DNA of 64,000 nt from NCBI GenBank assembly GCA_026225945.1, contig JAMJFZ010001222.1, positions 2,705,501 through 2,769,500 on the forward strand, in the 5' to 3' direction. The translations under genes and the position numbers were made by a program. The stretch is from Cricetomys ansorgei (lineage: Eukaryota; Chordata; Mammalia; Rodentia; Nesomyidae). Each line of letters starts with the position of its first letter. Position 1 is the stretch's first letter. This document shows, one piece after another, positions 22,078-32,400 of this stretch. Under the pieces are notes generated by a model. It worked only from the letters and a program-made list of their open reading frames with translations, had not been told where the DNA came from and did not search any database.

Positions 22078-22215
22078 AGCAAGGTCAGGCACAGTTGCAT
22101 GTGCCTATAATCTCAGCACACTCAAGGTACAGGTAGTAAGACTGCCAGTTCAGCCTGTACCTTGTTACAGGCCAGCAGGACTAGTGTATGAAACCCTTTC
22201 TCAGAAACCCAAAAT
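22078..22215 (+). mobile_element. Old B1 SINE, sense
   Basis: GGTCAGGCACAGTTGCATGT, CTATAATCTCAGCACACTCA and GAAACCCTTTCTCAGAAACC. Diverged, perhaps PB1-type. Confidence 0.8.
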
Positions 22216-22368
22216 GATAATAGAAAATAATAAACTAAATATTAAAAGATAATCTGTCTATTAGTACCTTTTATGTAAATTAATTCTATATATAAACCCA
22301 CAACTCTCTTTTTTTCTTATTTCTTTTACATCATACTACAGTTTAACCAATTTTTTGCTTAAATTAGC

Positions 22369-22563
22369 TGTTCTCAATCCACAGGTTGAACAACCCTTTC
22401 ACAGGGGTCACCTAAGACCATCTGCGTATCAGATATTTACATTGTAATTCGTAACAGAAGCAAATTACAGTTATGAAGTAGCAATGAAAATAATTTTGTG
22501 CTTGAGGGTCACCACAGCATGAGGCTCACATTAAAGGCTCACAGCATTTAGGAGAACCACTGG
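22369..22563 (+). mobile_element. URR1 hAT-Charlie DNA element
   Basis: TTCACAGGGGTCACCTAAGA, AATTACAGTTATGAAGTAGC, AATGAAAATAATTTTG and the terminal GGAGAACCACTGG identify the non-autonomous hAT family also present at 49211-49435. Confidence 0.88.
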
Positions 22564-23269
22564 CTTAGATGTTATGAAAATGGAGAAAAATCCATTTTCA
22601 ATCACCTCTGCTCTTCTCAGAGCCTCCATCTAGCAGGATGGAGACTGAAGCTTACCCTTGACAATGCCAACAAAGCAGGGTAAGTCACATGTCCACAGGT
22701 TGCTAATCAGCAGTCCTCTGGAGCACAGTGCTCCAAGGCTGCATATGTAATAAACAGCAGGCAGAGAGAATAATCTCCTTTTTCTGGCTCTGAAATGCAG
22801 GCATGTGCTATAAAACTAAATTGACATCTGTTAGCAGGCTCGTCACATGGGTGTTTTTTCCTGCAGAATCTGGAATAAATTAAATCTTAAAATAAAACTT
22901 GGAACAGGGAGGGTGTTTTGCATAATTCCCCCTAATGGTGTGCTGTGTACCCATCACACTGATTTTAAAAAGAAGTTCTAGTGAGAAAAGTTTCATTATC
23001 GTTTTAATTGCAAAACTGTTGAATGCCACTCCATGCTGGGAAATCTGTGGGGTTTTAAGGGTCTTTATGTTTTTAACTAAATCGTAGCAAATGAAACTTC
23101 CTTTCCTGGTATTTCCTCTGGGTGGAAAATAAACCAGATTCTATGTTCAAATGCAACTTTGTCCACCTCTTTCTCAAACACCTGGAGCCTAGCTCTGCTC
23201 TAGCTGAGTTCCAGAGGCAATAGCGGCCAGAAAGGGCATGACCTGGAAGGATTTGTCTAGGGTCTGGGG
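22564..23269. other. Unclassified intronic sequence
   Basis: Nothing recognisable. Open frame 23384-23073 (-) overlaps the next SINE and is not supported. Confidence 0.55.
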
Positions 23270-23420
23270 CAGGCTCAGCAGTGAACTCATTCATCAAATA
23301 AGCCTGGCCATCTGGGTTACATTCCCAGCACTCACTTAAAGGAGGAAAGAGAGAACCGTCTCCAAAAGGCACACAAGCACGCATGCAAAGAAGTAAGTAA
23401 ATAAATTTAAGAAATGTAAA
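23270..23420 (+). mobile_element. B4-like SINE, sense, diverged
   Basis: GGCTCAGCAGTGAACTCATTC, GGTTACATTCCCAGCACTC, CACACAAGCACGCATGCAAAG and an AAGTAAATAAATT tail. Confidence 0.7.
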
Positions 23421-24045
23421 ACCTTAGAGCTTGCTCAGGCGTATACTCCCTCAGAGGATTTGCAAGCTCTCAACCTTCTACTATCAAAGAAAGGCTTTTA
23501 TTAAACAAACAAAAAGAGCCGCATGCCTCTCCAAATCCGACCCATAGTCTCCCTCAGAAAGAGAAATCAAGGAAACTTCTAGAGTACCTATAAAATCTCT
23601 CTGGGTTCATTTGGTTCTCATTCCATAAACTCTGTCAAATGGAAAGATTCTGAGACAAACCCACCCACTCCTGGCACATAGAAACAGAGGAAAACAAGGA
23701 GGAAGCACCCAGAGGCTCATTCCCACTTCAGTCCTTTTTCTGCATAGAATGTAATCACAATTGCGTCTCAGGGATACCCCTTGCTCCTTTTCTCCTAGTA
23801 TGAGTTCATTTGCCTCTACCACATTCTCCAGTGGTGTATCTTATAAGACACACGATCACAGTATATATCTTAAAATTGGCAAACTGAGGCATAGCAGACT
23901 TGGTGAGGAAGCAAGGAGGATGTTGCGGAAGCTGACAGCCAGATTCCTAATCTTCCTCCTGCTTTAAGGGGCTTTATTTAAAGCAAGAGGTGGGAAGTTA
24001 CAAATGAAAGCCTAAGCCATTCAAGTCCTCTCAATGCACAGAGGT
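23421..24045. other. Unclassified intronic sequence
   Basis: No recognised element. Confidence 0.5.
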
Positions 24046-24265
24046 CCCACAGGGGTAGTAAATAAGCTCTGTTGCTGTGATAAAATACCTGATATGATCA
24101 AATTTAAGGGAGAAAAAAAGATTTATTTTGGCTCATGGTTCAAATGTCTCAGCTTATGGTCACATTTACTTACCCTGTGGTGGTTGGGGAAAAGAAAGAG
24201 TGTCCCAATAACCTCTTCAAGGTGATATTCCCAGAGACCTAATTTCCTTCTCCTCTCTAGAGTTG
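24046..24265 (-). mobile_element. LTR-like repeat fragment, antisense
   Basis: CTGTTGCTGTGATAAAATACC and AGATTTATTTTGGCTCATGG are the antisense end of a common rodent LTR-like repeat. The remainder is lost. Confidence 0.65.
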
Positions 24266-25644
24266 GTCCTGGCTTACTATTTCAATCAAGTGCTTTTTGC
24301 AAATGGGATTATTCAATTTGCTGTGCATTTTGTTACTTTTTGGGTTTATTTCCTGCTACTTCCCATTCTAACAGTAGAGCTGTAGATGAACCATACAGGT
24401 GGCAACAGATCTCCAGACCCGGAACATTATTTCTGAGAGGACCAGGATGACTCTATCTTGTCTTCCCAGAGTGCTGACCTGGCTCCATCCTTAGTTCTCA
24501 GTTGAATCTTGAGGCTGGCTGCCAGCCAATCAGAATGTCCCTTACCCCTCCCCGACCCCACCCCCCAAGATCCTCCCTTCCCTGCTAGATCTCCACTTCC
24601 CTATGAGATGTATGAGCCAAACCAGTGTTCAGGTCCTGATCAATTAGAGGGATCTCCTAGCGACTGCATGTCTCACTTAACACCCCCCCCTACCCCCCGC
24701 CCCTGCAACACCACCACGCATTTCGTGGTTGCCAGTTTTCTTGAATAGCAGATTCCAGCATGCTGGACTGTGTTCCGTGGAAACAAACTGCTTTGTATGG
24801 CCATGCATGTCTCTCAGTGTCTACTTGAGCTATTCTGGAGACCTAACATTCCCACACAAGCTTGTCAGTCAGAGCTTCTGTCCCTGGAATGCAGCTATGC
24901 CACCCACAACTTCATCCAGCTGTGCTTAGTCCTGTCTCTGGCACCTTTCTAGTCTTTCACAGGTGTGAGTTAAATGCATACGAGCCAAGGCATCGTGCCC
25001 CACAGGAAAAACAAAAAAATCTCACTATTATAGATGAGCAAGCAAAAACATTAAAAACAAACAAACAAACATACAAACCCATTTCTTAAGTGCAGAATTG
25101 CAAAGTTCTGAACTCATAGTCCAAAACACCTTATCCACATGGTCCACTGCAGATTGATGAAAATGGTGTCTCTCTGCTTTCCAGTTGCAATTCAGCACCT
25201 CGAATGATGCAGTACTGCTAAATTACCACTGGCTGATTTCACAGAAACACAGAACCTTCATGATTAAATAGTAATTCCACAGATGAAGCTGCCTTCAAAT
25301 GCAACAGATGAAAAATGATGCATAGCTCTCTTTGCAAAAGGAATGTAAAAGAATTTAAGTAGAAGATTGCATTTGAGCCTAAAATAACCCTCACTGCACC
25401 ATGGCTGGTTTTCAGTAAGCTTTCTCACCAAAAGCTCATTTGAGACACTAGTATCTCCACTAGAGATCTCTATACTTATCCCACTGCTTATTAATGGTGT
25501 GTTTACTAGAACTGGACTAAGTTGTGTCAAAAGATAAGGTACCGGAACCCTACACATCCAACTTAGCATGGTACTGGAGAGAACTCAGGTTGGCAAATTT
25601 CCTAGTCTTTTCACAGTACTTGGTCAAGTATGTGGAGTGGGAGG
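24266..25644. other. Unclassified intron with C-rich stretch
   Basis: CCCCTCCCCGACCCCACCCC at 24545 and a second C run at 24679. Short overlapping plus frames come from these. No gene supported. Confidence 0.55.
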
Positions 25645-25747
25645 CCCTAAGATAAGGGGTTGTTATTGGACAGAGATAAGCTCAGTTGAGAGACACTACG
25701 ATAAGGGGTCTTTACTGGTCAGGGTTACAGCTCAGTAGGCAAGATAC
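25645..25747 (+). repeat. Imperfect 49-50-bp tandem duplication
   Basis: GATAAGGGGT recurs at 25651 and 25700, and AGCTCAGT recurs near 25679 and 25729, giving two diverged units. Confidence 0.6.
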
Positions 25748-27439
25748 ATCTTAGATCAAGGTAAAGCACAAAGATAAATCAATAATCACCTAGAGCTCAA
25801 GCATGCCTGGACCTTGAGCTGATGTGGTGGGCCAGCTGGGGAGAATTTGTCCCAGGATGACAGCTTGGACAGAAACCTGGCATCATAAGTTCCAAGTGGA
25901 AAAATGACCTATGGCATAGCATCATCCCTCCTCCCACCTTGGCAAGAACTCGCACGGAGTGTGGAAGAAGACACGAGCAGGGCCGTGCGGCTCAATGCTC
26001 AGGCACTGGCTCACATCCCAGCATTTCCATTACTGTTAAGGATCCTCGGCTTCTCTGTTTTGCTAAATGTGTTACAGACCTTGCTACTGATAGTTCAGCT
26101 CCCCATCTAGCAGCCCTAGCACAATCTTAGAACATACTAGAAACATATGGAACCCAGCTGCTCCCTGACTTCCTTCACCATCATCTCCATCATCATTTTA
26201 ATTAGATTACAGGTGGTTAACATATATATTACAATTTCAGGAGAAATCATGGAATATGAGTCGCAAGCAATGTTAACTTCTCAAAATCATTCATTACTGG
26301 TATTTTAGATATGCATTAGCAAAGATAACTAGTGAAGCTGATTCCTGAATAAAATCTCTTTAGATAAGTCTGAGAAGGTTGAATTTATTTAAAGCACACT
26401 TGACTGGAAATACAGAAGTGAGAAATGTCCCTGTTGAATGCCACACAGAAAGCAGCAAAATACTTCAAGAAGAGAAAAGGAAAGAGCAAATAAAACGAGA
26501 GCTTGAAAGCAGGAAGAACATCTTGTTCACGTGGTGAACAGGACTGAAGCTGGGGTGCCCTGCCTTCCGTCTCTAAGTGAGTGGCAATGCGTCTTCTACC
26601 CAGAGGAGAAGCCAACACAGGGCCTCTGAGACAAAAGCCAGAGCCACTGTCATTGATTAAAGCCAGGGCTCCATAATTCCAGAAGAGTCTGAAATAAATT
26701 TCCAATAACTACTGGTTGAAGATCTAGCTTGAAACGAACCATTGCCATAAGGAGTAAGCAGCAAGTGAGATGAATTTCAGATGGTTCAGTGGTGGAATAT
26801 TCTCAGCAGCATTGGGGGGGAGTAGAAACTATCAAATGTTTGTATAAGACTAGGTCCTGGAAGCTACTGCAAAAGCACTAAGCAGAGAAGGGTGAGCCAA
26901 TAAAGAAAGAAAAAGAAAACCAAACCCGAAGTCCTCCTACTGAAAGTTAGTCGGCAGATTAAAATTCCAAATCCCACACAAGAGTCAAAGTGTAGGAGCG
27001 CAGAGGACCTCAGCAGCAGCTGCTCCAGGATTAAGTATATTGAGCAGTCTGGCTGTAAGTGTTGTGTTTGGGAGGCTCAGAGGATCCAAAAATAAGATCT
27101 GCTTTCACAAGATGTAAGCAGTAGCAATACATTTTTAAATAAAACATGCACAACTATAAAAGATGGACAGGAAAGCTCCAATTAAACTCTTGAAAGTGAA
27201 AAGTATAGGGTTTTGTTTTGTTTGTTTGTTTTAATAAAAAATCAATAAATGGTATAAACTTTATACTGGACACAGTTTTAAAAGAAAGAGTTGGAACCTA
27301 ATACTAAAGAATTCACTCAGAATATGATGATAAATGACATTTAAAATATGAAAAAGCAACTGAGAGAGAAAGACAATAGACTGAGAGGCTCCAAAATGCA
27401 TCCATAAGGAGCTCCAGAAGCAGAAATAAAGGAAATGCA
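25748..27439. other. Unclassified intronic sequence
   Basis: No recognised repeat core. Includes an A-rich stretch with TAAAACATGC near 27140 and (GTTT)n at 27212-27230. Confidence 0.5.
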
Positions 27440-27665
27440 AAAGTACATTAGTTACCATTCTGTTACTGTGACAAAACTCCTCAGGCAAAAGACTTCCACC
27501 GAGGAAACGTTTGCTTTGGCTTACAGTTTCAATAGTTCAAGTGTGTGGTTGATTGACTTGATTAAGCCTATAGTAAGAAAAAACTTCGTGGTCAGAGCAT
27601 GTAGCAGAAAAGGTTGCCTCATGGCAGCCATAAAGCAAAAGAAAAAAAAAAACCTACTGTGTGAA
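27440..27665 (-). mobile_element. LTR-like repeat fragment, antisense
   Basis: TTACCATTCTGTTACTGTGAC, CTTTGGCTTACAGTTTCAAT and CTCATGGCAGCC resemble the antisense end of the same rodent LTR-like class. Confidence 0.6.
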
Positions 27666-28084
27666 CAGTAGTGTGGCAAAACCCTGCATATTCTTCTGTT
27701 CTTTTCCTTTCTTAGGGTATAATTAATATATAATAGTCATACATTTCAAGGGTACAGCCCAAAGACTGTGACATTCTCGAATGTCACCAACACACCCCAC
27801 AACAGTACATTCACACACCTCAGAGTCTCTTGTTCTCTCTGCTCCTTTATCAAGGACTCTAGGACACAGGGGTCTGTTTCCTACCAATAATGTTTTTCTT
27901 TTCTAGAATCTGAGTAGAGAATTATACACCATGTACTTTTTTATCCAGTATAGAGTCTACAAGATGGACTCATACTCTATAAATTACTAAGTGTATTCCT
28001 TTTTTATTTCTGAGCCATATTCGGCCTATATGGGTGGTATGGTATATTGTGTTCTAGATATTCAAACTATAACCTTATTTATTC

Positions 28085-28460
28085 AAATGTTGTACTAGTT
28101 ACTTTTCTTGTTGCTGTTATGAAATACCTAACAAGAAGAAACTTGATAGAGAAAGTGGCTTTGGCTTATGGTACTCGCAAGTATAATCCATCACGACAGA
28201 GAGGGCATGATGGTTGAATCATAGGCTACTTGCTCTCATCTAGGGCAGATAAGAAACACAGAGACAGGCATGCTGCTACTCGTTTGGCTTTCTATTTTAT
28301 TCCCTTGTATTTGTTCTGAGCCTCCAGCCTATGGGATGGTACCACTCATGTCAAGCTGGGCCTTCCATCCTCAGCTAGTTCTTTCCAGAAAGGTGTCAAA
28401 GGTGTGTCTCCTAGGTGATCTGAAATCAAATCAAGTTTACGACAAAGATTAGTCACCACT
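28085..28460 (-). mobile_element. LTR-like element, antisense, nested in L1M
   Basis: GTTGCTGTTATGAAATACC, CCATCACGACAGAGAGGGCA, TATGGGATGGTACCACTCAT and GTCTCCTAGGTGATCTGAAA, characteristic of a rodent LTR-like repeat read backwards. Confidence 0.7.
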
Positions 28461-28619
28461 TCTGTTAATATATACCAGAACTGCCTCAGTTAGAGGCTGT
28501 TATGAATAAAGTGTGTATGAACTTTCAAGCACAAGTCTTTGTGTGGAAATATGTGTTCAGTTCTCTTTCTTAAACAGGTAGAAGAGGACTTCCAGGTCTA
28601 TTAGTAAATATATGTTCAA

Positions 28620-28960
28620 CTATGTCATCAACTTTCCATGACTATTACAAACATCTGAGATAGTTGTCATTATAAAGAAGAAACTTTGTTTTGGAGGTTT
28701 TAGTGTATGGTTGATTGACCTGTAGTTTGGGGCTTGTAGTAAGGTAGCTCATCATGGCAGGGTAACACTGTTTATTTCATGGCCAGAGCATGAGAGAAGA
28801 GGAGGGTCTGGGATCCCACTAGCCCTCCAAGGGCACACCTCATACCCCGAGACTCTTCACTAGTTTTCTAATAGAACCAGAGCCTAGGGACTAAGCTACC
28901 CAGGCCTTTGGGTAGCAATCCAGATCTAAATTATGGTATTAATTTAAGAAGAAATTGACA
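28620..28960 (-). mobile_element. LTR-like element, antisense, nested in L1M
   Basis: CATGACTATTACAAACATC, AGAAACTTTGTTTTGGAGGT and TAGTAAGGTAGCTCATCATGG followed by GGCACACCTCATACCCCG. More diverged copy of a similar class. Confidence 0.55.
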
Positions 28961-29276
28961 AACTCTACCAAAGTGGCCACATTTCCACCAGAAATGCTCA
29001 AGAGTTCCAGTTATCTCATTCCTGTCTATCTTTTTCCTTTTGTAACTTTTTGTGGTTTGTAGAACACAGAATTTTAACTCCAACTTTCATTTGGAAATGG
29101 TTACATTTGGTGACTAATGTAAGTAGTGTAACACATCTTCTTATATATTTCTTCCTTTCCGTATCTTCTTTGGGAAAGTGTCTGTTCAGATCTTTTGCTC
29201 ATTTCTGAACTGAGTCGTCCCCCCCACCCCTCCACTTTAGTGTAAATTTTTTTTGTCCATTCTGGATAAAAAGTGT

Positions 29277-29346
29277 TTTTTCTTTTCCTTTCTTTGTCCT
29301 CCTCCTTCCTCTTCTTCTTCTTCTTCCTCCTCCTCTTCTTCTTTTT
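29277..29346 (+). repeat. (TTC)n/(TCC)n polypyrimidine tract
   Basis: CCTCTTCTTCTTCTTCTTCC and surrounding C/T bases. The minus-strand Lys/Arg-rich frame here is an artefact of this tract. Confidence 0.94.
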
Positions 29347-29507
29347 TGGTTTTAGTTTTTCAAGACAGGGTTTCTCTGTTGTAACTCTGGCTGTCCCAGA
29401 ACTCACTGTGTAGGCCAGGCTGGCCTCGAACTCTCAGAGATCTGCCTGCCTCTGCCTCCCGAGTGCTGGGATTAAAAGGCGTGCGCCACCACTGCTTGAC
29501 TGGATGA
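29343..29507 (-). mobile_element. B1 SINE, antisense, young-looking
   Basis: AGACAGGGTTTCTCTGTTGT, GGCCAGGCTGGCCTCGAACT, GAGTGCTGGGATTAAAAGGC and GTGCGCCACCACTGC. CpGs are partly retained. Confidence 0.96.
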
Positions 29508-29664
29508 AAGTTTTAAAATCTGCTATATTTGTGGTGATATTTTATCTCAGGTTTCATGTTCTTGACAATGTCTTTGGATGGGTAGAATATTTTAATTTCA
29601 ATGAAATACTATTTTTTAAAAAAGTGTTTTATTGCTTATGCTTTTTATATATTAAGAAATGTTT

Positions 29665-29888
29665 TGGTTAAGAGAACCAGATACTGGAAAACCAGTATCC
29701 AGGTTAAGAGAACCAGATACTGTGCAGAGGATGCAGGTTCAACCTTCAGTACCCACATAGCAGTTCATAACCACACATAACTCTAGTTTCTAGGGAATCT
29801 GACACCTTCTTCTGGTCTTCTCAGGCCCAGGTACACAAATGGTGCACAGACTTGTATGCAGACAAAAATCCACACATAAAGAAACGTA
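29665..29888 (+). mobile_element. B3-class SINE, sense, with duplicated head
   Basis: GGTTAAGAGAACCAGATACTG occurs at 29666-29686 and 29702-29722. The rest follows B3: GTTCAACCTTCAGTACCCAC and CTTCTTCTGGTCTTCTCAGG. Target duplication AAGAAATGTTT (29654-29664) and AAGAAATATTT (29889-29899). Confidence 0.85.
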
Positions 29889-29995
29889 AAGAAATATTTG
29901 CCTAACTCAATGTCTTAAACATATCAAAAATCTTCACAATTTTGTCTTCCATGATTAGGTCTATATCTTGGTTCAAAATAATGTCTCTGCTGTGG

Positions 29996-30519
29996 AACTG
30001 CCTCTTGACCCACCTCCTGGGAGAGGCCACCCAGGATTGCCTCACAGCCTCACGTCTTACATCATCAGCAGGGGACCAACACACACTGATTCCCATATAA
30101 TCCCACTCTGCATGGTTCTCTCTCCCTTACTCCCTCTGTCTGTCCTGTGTCTGTTTCAGTCTTTCTTTCCCCACCTCCCTCCCCCTTTGACTGAACCCTT
30201 GATAGAACTCTGCTGCTGCAGCCACAATTGACAGTGTTATTTCAGTCTCATCTTTGGCTGGAGAAAGCTCCTTTCACATGATGAGTAATGCAGAGACTCA
30301 TAACTGGTCAGACTGTCAAGTATGAGTAACCATGATGCTAAGCTGTAGATGAATCATCTCTATTAACCTCCCTGCATCTGAGGTCAGGGAATATCACGGA
30401 AGAGCTGGCCATGAGAAGGAGAGCTGTGAAATTCTGACTTCTGGATATGGTGTGGCTTTGTATACATCAACTCACAGCATAATCTCAAGCCAGTCAAAAC
30501 TCTAACACGACTGAGGGAG
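29996..30519. other. Unclassified intronic sequence
   Basis: Includes a pyrimidine-rich part (30120-30190). No element recognised. Confidence 0.5.
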
Positions 30520-30775
30520 GGTCCTCCAGGTCCCTCTTGGTATCGAGTCTGTTGACAGTGGATGGCTGCTGAGGGATGGAGAATGACAGTAGGTTGTCCA
30601 TGCTTCCATGGATGGCCACACATCCATGTGCATATGGCTGCACTGGTGGGACTCAGAAGGTTACCAAGGAAAATTATACATATATTTGGGAGGAGGCAGG
30701 GTAGGGGCACTAGAGGAAGATAGAGGGTATGATCAAAATACATTATACATGTATAAATTTTTTCTATACAGGTGT
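30520..30775 (+). mobile_element. L1 3' end fragment, sense
   Basis: GGATGGCCACACATCCATGT, GCACTGGTGGGACTCAGAAG and ATGATCAAAATACATTATAC followed by ATGTATAAATTTTTT are typical rodent L1 3' UTR landmarks. Confidence 0.75.
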
Positions 30776-31349
30776 CTGATGGTTCTGACACAAAACACTA
30801 TCATTTTTACCATGAATTATGTTAGCACTTTACCAAAATTAATTATATATATGTGCTTCTATTTTCAAATTCTCAAAATACAATACTATTTTGATGGCTA
30901 TGACTTAAATTTTAGAATTGACCAGTGTAAGCTTGCTCTTTTTAAAGCTAGCGGTTTCTTTGCCTTTTCCTCAACTTAGAAAATACATATCAAAAACTGT
31001 TCCATGTCATACATAAAATTTTGTCCTGTCCCTTTTCACTGGGACATCTGTAAGGCATCCACAAAAAATATACAGCATTTAATTTGACTACTTCCAGCTG
31101 GCAGGCAGGGGTGTCCTGCACACAATGCTGCCAACAGGTGACCTTGATCACACAGATGACTTCACACATGTGGGAATCCGAGAGGATGGGGACCCACAGC
31201 AGCAGTGCAAGCTTGCTCTTTCCAAGCTCTCCTGCAGAAAGGCTGACCAGTTCATGTTCCTGCTGCTTATAGTTGGTAATTTGATGAAAACACACACAGG
31301 TGCAGGGTTCTTGCATTTCTCTTAATATGAGCAAGTTGAGTACATTGTC
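30776..31349. other. Unclassified sequence with an AAGCTTGC repeat pair
   Basis: GTAAGCTTGCTCTTT (30927) and GCAAGCTTGCTCTTT (31207) recur in similar context. Otherwise unclassified. Confidence 0.5.
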
Positions 31350-31511
31350 ATGAGTCCTCCGCAGCTCCTCCCTGTGAGCCGCCTCTCGCCGTGAGTCCTC
31401 CGAGCTCCTCCCTGTGAGCCGCCTCTCGCCGTGAGTCCTCCGCAGCTCCTCCCTGTGAGCCGCCTCTCGCCGTGAGTCCTCCGTGCTCCTCCCTGTGAGC
31501 CGCCTCTCGCT
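31350..31511 (+). repeat. Minisatellite, four 40-41-bp units
   Basis: Units start at 31350, 31391, 31431 and 31472. Each reads GTGAGTCCTCCGCAGCTCCT then CCCTGTGAGCCGCCTCTCGCC with changes confined to the CAG/GAG/TG spot. It retains CpGs in an otherwise CpG-poor intron. Units 2-4 carry GTGAGT, a donor-like string on the strand opposite to METTL24; unit 1 has ATGAGT there. Confidence 0.95.
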
Positions 31512-31566
31512 AGCTACCTTCTGTTTTGCTTTATTATTGCTTTTAGTTTTATGGCTTCTGTTTGCA

Positions 31567-31625
31567 ATGGGTCAAATCCAGAGTCTTACACATACTTAGT
31601 AAGCACTCCACCACCACCTGTACCT
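31567..31625 (-). mobile_element. ID-class SINE fragment, antisense
   Basis: GGGTCAAATCCAGAGTCTTA and TAGTAAGCACTCCACCACC match the antisense ID/B4 head. Confidence 0.65.
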
Positions 31626-32254
31626 AACTCCTCAAATGTGTCTTTATCTCATAAGAAAACAAAAACAAAAAACTCTCAAACAGCAGAAACCACAGAAGAA
31701 AACTGAAGTTCTGGGAAGGCAGAAACTGCAGTCTACTGAGGGTCTAAGAGGCACTGAGCAGAGGGGCAGTGGCAGGAGGAAGCAGCATGGAGACCTGAGC
31801 CGCAGGGAGGAAGCCAGTTCCCCAGAGCCATATGACCAGACGGACCAGCCCCGGAGGCAGACATCTGCTCATGTGAAACAGACTCCAGTTAATTCTCAGT
31901 GGCTTATCTACTCTCTCTACAGCACAGTATCTACCTTCTACGCAATCACCAGCGAAGCTGTTCAGTGCCCCAAGGCAGCAAACAATAATAATTCTCTTTC
32001 AACCATGTCTAAAGGACCAAGTGCCCTTTAGCTTTACACAAAGCTTTCGTGAACAACTCTTGCCTGGAAGTAGGTATAGTTAGCACTGTCCAGATGAATC
32101 TATGAAATATTCTCCCTGAAAACAAAGAAATAAAAACAGGTATTTTCTGTAATATTTTGTTAAAAGTTACTGAAAATGTGGATCACAATTCTGTAAATTC
32201 ACTGAAACAGATTAAGTGATGAACCCATGCCAGGCTTTTGGCTAGAGGTTTCCA
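31626..32254. other. Unclassified intron with 131-codon open frame
   Basis: The plus frame 31636-32031 begins in an A-rich tail-like stretch and is Lys/Gln/Arg-rich with no domain. Judged non-coding. Confidence 0.5.
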
Positions 32255-32400
32255 TGCTGTGTTCTCAGATCTAATTCTCCAGATAAGCCATACTTGATTA
32301 ATGTTGCTTTTACAGAAGATCAGGCTGAGCGCCAGAGAGGTCAAATGACTTGTCCAGTGCCAAATGCTAACAAGCAGACTTGAGATTCAAACCTAGATTA
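32255..32400 (-). mobile_element. MIR SINE, antisense
   Basis: CTTTTACAGAAGATCAGGCTG, GAGAGGTCAAATGACTTGTC and GAGATTCAAACCTAG align to the reversed MIR core. Confidence 0.78.

Larger units (their letters stand above)
27720..29995 (+). mobile_element. Ancient L1M 3' part with nested insertions
   Basis: Pieces in consistent order and strand: TATACACCATGTACTTTTTT (27924), TTTTTTATTTCTGAGCCATA (28000), CTTCTTTGGGAAAGTGTCTG (29164), TTGTCCATTCTGGATAAAAAG (29253), AATATTTTAATTTCAATG (29587), TTGCCTAACTCAATGTC (29898) and GATTAGGTCTATATCTTGG (29955). They match the 3' end of mammalian-wide L1M elements. Younger repeats interrupt it at 28085, 28620, 29277 and 29665. Confidence 0.72.

Noticed and set aside
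29101..29406. Lys/Arg-rich 101-codon minus frame
   Set aside because: Produced by the TTC/TCC polypyrimidine tract and the antisense B1.
31350..31511. CRISPR-like array
   Set aside because: Units are contiguous and near-identical with no variable spacers. It is a minisatellite in a vertebrate intron.
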